Shown: positions 60,431 through 64,000 of the stretch, in pieces | How positions within the stretch are numbered: position 1 is the stretch's first letter | Layout of the letters: each line of letters opens with the position of its first letter | The notes under the pieces: generated by a model | What the model saw: the letters and a program-made list of their open reading frames with translations, nothing else | Databases searched by the model: none | Told to the model about the DNA's origin: nothing | NCBI RefSeq assembly: GCF_000160075.2 | Contig: NZ_KI535340.1 | Coordinates: 124,001 to 188,000 of the forward strand | Source of the DNA: Abiotrophia defectiva ATCC 49176 | GTDB taxonomy: Bacteria; Bacillota; Bacilli; Lactobacillales; Aerococcaceae | Direction: 5' to 3' | DNA: 64,000 nucleotides | Position numbers and translations under genes: made by a program

Positions 60431-61231
60431 TTAAAGTAAAGCTAGGGTATTTTTAATTAAGTTCTTAAAGCGTGGTTTTACCTTAGCAGAGATTTCCATG
60501 ACTTCCTCATGGTTGAGGCTAGACTGCATGCCACTTGCTAAGTTGGTAATGCATGAAATCCCTAAGACTTCCATACCACAATGTTTAGCCACAATGGCTT
60601 CTGGCACGGTTGACATTCCAACTGCATCACCACCAATGGTCCGCATGTAGCGAATTTCAGCAGGCGTCTCATAAGACGGCCCGGTAACCCAAGTGTAGAC
60701 CCCTTGTTGGAGATGAATTCCTTCTTTGGCAGCAGCTTGACGTAAGATGGCTTGACCGCGCAAGCTATAGGTCTCTGTTAAGTCCACAAAACGTGGGCCA
60801 TGAGCATCTAAGTTAGCCCCAATCAGTGGGTTATTACCCGCTAGGTTAATGTGGTCCGTGATAATCATTAAGTCCCCTGGTTGGAAAGAAGTGTTAATCC
60901 CACCTGCCGCATTGGTTACAATCACAGTTTCTACCCCAAGTTCCTTGAAGATACGAACTGGGTAAGTCACAGTGTTCAAATCATAACCTTCATAATAATG
61001 GAAACGGCCCTGTAAAATCAAGACTTTTTTACCTGCCAAGTCCCCATAAACTAATTGACCAGCATGGCCAGCAACTGTAGAGACTGGAAAATTAGGAATA
61101 TTTTCATATGGAATGCGGATAGCATTTTCCACATCTTCAGCAAGCTCTCCAAGGCCACTACCTAGGATTAAACCAACTTGTGGATGAGTTAAACCCTGGT
61201 CTTGTAAGTATTGAATGGTTTCTGTAAACAT
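60431..61231 (-). CDS. punA: Purine nucleoside phosphorylase (trimeric type)
   Basis: 266 residues. GLILGSGLGELAEDV and VSTVAGHAGQLVYGDLAGKK are the phosphate and purine site motifs of PunA. EAIVAKHCGMEVLGISCITNLASG near the C-terminus is also typical. It cleaves inosine and guanosine to base and ribose-1-phosphate. It lies 27 bases after deoB, so both steps of ribose release are co-expressed. Confidence 0.95.
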   Translation of the reverse strand: MFTETIQYLQDQGLTHPQVGLILGSGLGELAEDVENAIRIPYENIPNFPVSTVAGHAGQLVYGDLAGKKVLILQGRFHYYEGYDLNTVTYPVRIFKELGVETVIVTNAAGGINTSFQPGDLMIITDHINLAGNNPLIGANLDAHGPRFVDLTETYSLRGQAILRQAAAKEGIHLQQGVYTWVTGPSYETPAEIRYMRTIGGDAVGMSTVPEAIVAKHCGMEVLGISCITNLASGMQSSLNHEEVMEISAKVKPRFKNLIKNTLALL

Positions 61232-61257
61232 TTATTTTCCTCCTTACTGACTATGCC

Positions 61258-62427
61258 CTAATTTAATTGGCTTAAGAATGAAGAACCTTGTTCAGTCTTG
61301 GCAACACCGAAGTTATCGGAAATGGTGGCTGCGATATCGCTATAGTAACGCGCCTTGAGCTCACCAGGTTGCTTGAAGGATGGGCTATAGGCCAGAATAG
61401 GCACATATTCACGGGTGTGGTCAGTCCCGCTATAGGTTGGATCGTTGCCGTGGTCAGCAGTAATCAAGAGCAAATCATCTTGACGCAGCTTGCTATAGAT
61501 TTCTGGCAAACGGTTGTCAAAATCTTCTAAGGCTTGGGCATAACCTTCTGTGTTACGACGGTGACCGTAAATGGCGTCGAAGTCCACTAAGTTAGTGAAG
61601 GACAAACCAGTGAAGTCACGGTCCATAATCTTAAGCAGTTGATCTACCCCGTCCATGTTAGACTTGGTCCGAACGGCATCCGTAATCCCCTTAGTGTTGA
61701 AGATATCGTTGATTTTCCCAATGGAAATCACATCATAGCCGCCTGCCTTCAAGAAGTCCAGCGTTGTATCTGCAAAAGGACTTAAGGCATAGTCATGACG
61801 GTTGGCAGTACGAGTCCAGTTGCCAGGGGTCCCAATGTATGGGCGCGCAATAATACGTCCCAACATGTAGGGATCTTCTAAGGTAATCTCACGGGCATAC
61901 TCACAGATGCGGTAAAGTTCTTCTAATGGAATAATGTCTTCATGGGCGGCAATTTGTAAGACAGAGTCTGCAGAGGTATAAACAATTAGGTCCCCTGTCT
62001 TCATTTGATGTTCCCCATATTGGTCAAGCACTTCAGTACCAGAAGCTGGGGCATTGCAGACCACCTTACGACCAGAAAAGGCTTCAATACGTTCAATTAA
62101 TTCATCTGGGAATCCATCTGGAAAGACGCGGAATGGTGTTTCAATTTTTAGCCCCATGATTTCCCAGTGACCGGTCATAGTGTCCTTACCAGCTGACACT
62201 TCTTCTAACTTAGTCCAGTAACCCTTGGAGGATGCCACAGGTGTTAGGCCAGCTAGGGGCTCAATGTTCGCCAAACCTAGCTCCGCCATATGAGGAACCT
62301 TTAGACCCGCAACTTCTGCAATATGGCCTAGGGTATGGCTCCCTAAATCATTGAAGTCTGCAGCATCTGGAGCTTCACCAATCCCAACAGAATCTAAGAC
62401 AATTAAATGAATACGTTTGAATTTCAT
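61258..62427 (-). CDS. deoB: Phosphopentomutase
   Basis: Converts ribose-1-phosphate to ribose-5-phosphate (and the deoxy forms). 389 residues, alkaline-phosphatase superfamily: [17 protein letters not shown] supplies the first metal ligand, [13 protein letters not shown] the phosphorylated Thr, and [24 protein letters not shown] the later metal ligands. With punA and deoC it covers the (deoxy)nucleoside breakdown path. Confidence 0.96.
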   Translation of the reverse strand: MKFKRIHLIVLDSVGIGEAPDAADFNDLGSHTLGHIAEVAGLKVPHMAELGLANIEPLAGLTPVASSKGYWTKLEEVSAGKDTMTGHWEIMGLKIETPFRVFPDGFPDELIERIEAFSGRKVVCNAPASGTEVLDQYGEHQMKTGDLIVYTSADSVLQIAAHEDIIPLEELYRICEYAREITLEDPYMLGRIIARPYIGTPGNWTRTANRHDYALSPFADTTLDFLKAGGYDVISIGKINDIFNTKGITDAVRTKSNMDGVDQLLKIMDRDFTGLSFTNLVDFDAIYGHRRNTEGYAQALEDFDNRLPEIYSKLRQDDLLLITADHGNDPTYSGTDHTREYVPILAYSPSFKQPGELKARYYSDIAATISDNFGVAKTEQGSSFLSQLN

Positions 62428-62445
62428 ACTTTTTCCTCTTTTCCT

Positions 62446-62468
62446 AGACGGTCAGTGAATGACCGTCT
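62446..62468 (-). other. Hairpin upstream of deoB
   Basis: Nine-base stem AGACGGTCA/TGACCGTCT (62446-62454 with 62460-62468) 19 bases before the deoB ATG and 39 bases after xerD. No T-run on the minus strand, so it looks like an RNA processing or protective stem, not a terminator. Confidence 0.5.
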
Positions 62469-62506
62469 TGATTATTAGGCCACCTCTCCAGTCGGAGGAT
62501 GACAAG

Positions 62507-63415
62507 TTACGCGCGCGGGAAGTACTTACGATAGACTTCCTGCAAACGTTGGGTGCTGATATGGGTATAAATCTGTGTCGTTGAAATATCCGCATGGCCC
62601 AGTAGTTCCTGAACCATACGCAAATCAGCACCATTTTCTAGCAGATGAGTTGCGAAAGAATGACGCAACATATGAGGTGAGACGGTTTGTTTAATACCAG
62701 CTAAAGCCACATACTTATTGAGATTTTTCCAGATTCCTTGACGGGTGAAGGCCTTGCCCCGTTCTGTCAAAAAGACTTCTTGCGGACTGGCAGAGCCAGC
62801 TAATCTTAGGAAACTAGGACGGACCTGCTCCAGGTAGGCCTCTAGCCATTCAATGGCTTCATCAATTAGGGGGACCAGACGCTCCTTGTCCCCCTTCCCT
62901 AGAGTCTGAATAAAACCTAATTCTAAGTGCAAATCTTCTAATTTAAGCTGAACCAACTCTGTTACCCGCAAACCAGTGGCATACATGAGTTCAAAGATAG
63001 CCCGATCACGCAAACCATGCGGGCTACTAGTGTCGGGCGCTTGAAGCAAGGCTTCAATCTCCGAAGCCGTTAGGACTTTAGGGAGATGTCTCCCTTGTTT
63101 GGGCCGATGGACCAAAGACATGGGATTTGTTTCCAGAATGCCCTCTTTGCGTAAAAAGAGGAAAAATTGCTTCAAACTGGATAGCATGCGACTAGTTGAG
63201 GAAGCCGCATAGGCATCTTGGCTGAGTTTTGCCAGAAAGGCTCGCACCGTGACCTCATCAATCGCCTCTACCTTGTCAATCCCCTGCTCTGTCAGATAGG
63301 CTTGGAACTTGGCCAAATCACGCCCATAACTCTGTATGGTATTGGCGGACCGGTTCATATCTAGGAGCAGATAACGTTCAAAATCCTGGACGGATTGGCT
63401 AAATTTCATAGTCAT
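62507..63415 (-). CDS. xerD: Tyrosine recombinase XerD
   Basis: 302 residues with an N-terminal SAM-like core-binding domain (1-100) and the catalytic domain: Arg150 in ATGLRVTEL, Lys174, His248 and Arg251 in HMLRHSFATHLL, His274 and nucleophile Tyr283 in TTQIYTHIS. All six residues are present. XerD resolves chromosome dimers with XerC at dif. It overlaps the end of cvfB by 17 bases with no strong ribosome site, consistent with coupled translation. Confidence 0.93.
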   Translation of the reverse strand: MTMKFSQSVQDFERYLLLDMNRSANTIQSYGRDLAKFQAYLTEQGIDKVEAIDEVTVRAFLAKLSQDAYAASSTSRMLSSLKQFFLFLRKEGILETNPMSLVHRPKQGRHLPKVLTASEIEALLQAPDTSSPHGLRDRAIFELMYATGLRVTELVQLKLEDLHLELGFIQTLGKGDKERLVPLIDEAIEWLEAYLEQVRPSFLRLAGSASPQEVFLTERGKAFTRQGIWKNLNKYVALAGIKQTVSPHMLRHSFATHLLENGADLRMVQELLGHADISTTQIYTHISTQRLQEVYRKYFPRA

Positions 63416-64000
63416 TGCCTAATGAATCAGTCTCTGAGCTTGAGTCTTGGACTTGCGTCAGATAGAGTCCATCTCCTTTGACTTGACGAATAAGTCCCTG
63501 TTTCATTAGAGTCCCAACGGCACGTTTGAACTGGGCCTTAGAAATACCAAGCTGAGCCTGGATAGTCGCTGGATCTGACTTATCATACAGTGGCAAATAA
63601 TGTCCGGGTGCTTTTCTTAAGATGGCTTGAATCATACCGGCATCATCATCCAAGGCTTCATAAGCTCGTGGTTTAACCGACAAATTAAGGCCACCATCTT
63701 CACGCACGCCGATAATACGAGCTTGCAAGACTTGTCCGAGACGTGGAGTATCAAGAGTCTCACTTTCATGTAAGAAAGCCGAGTGTCCACCGTCTGTAAT
63801 GCAAAGTGAACCCGCTAACTTAACCTTATAAACGGTAGCTGTGACATTGAGATTCTTCATAGCACGAGCTGCACGCTTAAAATAGGCTTGCATAGCTTCA
63901 GGTTCAATCAACTTGCCCCAGAAACGATTCTTAGCATCCACTTGATAAGTTAGGAAAAGCCGGTCACCCTTCTTAGGCCAGAGAGCTGTATTAAGGGGTA
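63399..64000 (-). CDS. cvfB: CvfB-family S1-domain RNA-binding protein (5' end outside window)
   Basis: The frame stays open to the last base of the window, so the visible part is about 200 residues without its real start. The upstream part reads PLNTALWPKKGDRLFLTYQV before the DAKNRFWGKL segment, matching the CvfB/YitL N-terminal S1 domain. Further S1-like (LGQVLQARIIGVREDGGLNL) and C-terminal winged-helix segments follow (ISKAQFKRAVGTLMKQGLIR). In Staphylococcus CvfB affects virulence regulators; here only family-level assignment is possible. A GTG at 63941 is internal and is not the start. Confidence 0.88.
   Translation of the reverse strand, partial: PLNTALWPKKGDRLFLTYQVDAKNRFWGKLIEPEAMQAYFKRAARAMKNLNVTATVYKVKLAGSLCITDGGHSAFLHESETLDTPRLGQVLQARIIGVREDGGLNLSVKPRAYEALDDDAGMIQAILRKAPGHYLPLYDKSDPATIQAQLGISKAQFKRAVGTLMKQGLIRQVKGDGLYLTQVQDSSSETDSLGNDYEI

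Noticed and set aside
62507-63415. xerD as integrase of a mobile element
   Set aside because: It sits in a conserved core neighbourhood (cvfB, deoB, punA, scpAB), is of normal XerD length and shows no att sites.
63399-63941. cvfB as a complete 180-residue protein starting at 63941
   Set aside because: The frame is open to the window edge and the upstream codons match the CvfB N-terminal domain, so the real start is outside the window.

Overview
The window reads as a stretch of core chromosome from a low-to-moderate-GC Firmicute of the order Lactobacillales. The evidence is the gene neighbourhoods (gmk-rpoZ-priA-fmt-rsmB, rodZ-pgsA, liaFSR, ireB-ruvX-DUF1292, rel-dtd, scpAB-rluB, cmk-rpsA-der-hup, a lone ferredoxin), strong AGGAGG ribosome binding sites, a T-box in front of alaS, an FMN riboswitch in front of ribU, and near-consensus TTGACA/TATAAT promoters. 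I infer Aerococcaceae or a close relative (an Abiotrophia- or Facklamia-like genome) from the overall gene mix, but the sequence alone does not prove the genus.

Layout. 1-4443: a minus-strand translation/replication operon (gmk, rpoZ, priA, fmt, start of rsmB). 4647-9254: yidC, an ArlRS/CovRS-like two-component system, and a pair of small membrane-anchored proteins, one carrying an MltG-like LysM domain without the catalytic domain. 9525-13895: pgsA, rodZ and the YmfF/YmfH M16 peptidase pair. 13969-18677: a complete BMP-type nucleoside ABC importer. 18935-22410: an ECF substrate-binding subunit, a HesB-like protein and the LiaFSR cell-envelope stress system. 22560-25087: greA, udk, mltG. 25599-27590: a large secreted plus-strand protein of unusual composition ending in a CAP-like domain. 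27701-32658: DUF1292, ruvX, ireB, T-box-controlled alaS and a diacylglycerol-kinase-like gene. 32797-36879: a HAD phosphatase, tRNA-Leu(CAG) and, directly behind the tRNA, an AT-rich orphan superfamily-1 helicase, the only gene here that looks horizontally acquired. 37044-42159: dtd, rel, deoC, rsmE, prmA. 42427-47153: an NAD(P)H-hydrate dehydratase, a degenerate acyltransferase-3-like membrane protein, SOS-controlled uvrB, and rpsT. 47235-50632: holA, a GATase-like peptidase, an orphan GcvH-like lipoyl protein and rodA. 50859-56748: a histidine phosphatase, hup, der, rpsA, cmk, a LysM surface protein and ferredoxin. 56798-64000: ribU under FMN riboswitch control, rluB, scpB, scpA, ribT, punA, deoB, xerD and the 3' part of cvfB.

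How it works together. Most of the window serves translation (fmt, alaS, rpsT, rpsA, prmA, rsmE, der, dtd), chromosome maintenance (priA, holA, uvrB, ruvX, scpAB, xerD, hup) and the cell envelope (yidC, mltG, rodA, rodZ, liaFSR, pgsA, LysM proteins). Nucleoside uptake (BMP ABC importer) together with punA, deoB, deoC and udk forms a complete route for nucleoside salvage. RibU with its riboswitch, and ribT with no riboflavin-synthesis genes beside it, point to reliance on imported riboflavin.

Most worth a second look: the tRNA-adjacent helicase (33895-36879); the secreted Tyr/Asn-rich protein with three copies of an apparently unnamed aromatic module (25599-27590); the catalytic-domain-less MltG-like protein (8133-8825); a BMP binding protein with no lipobox cysteine (17652-18677); and the acyltransferase-like protein that lacks the usual histidine (43329-44504). 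No CRISPR array, insertion sequence or prophage is visible.
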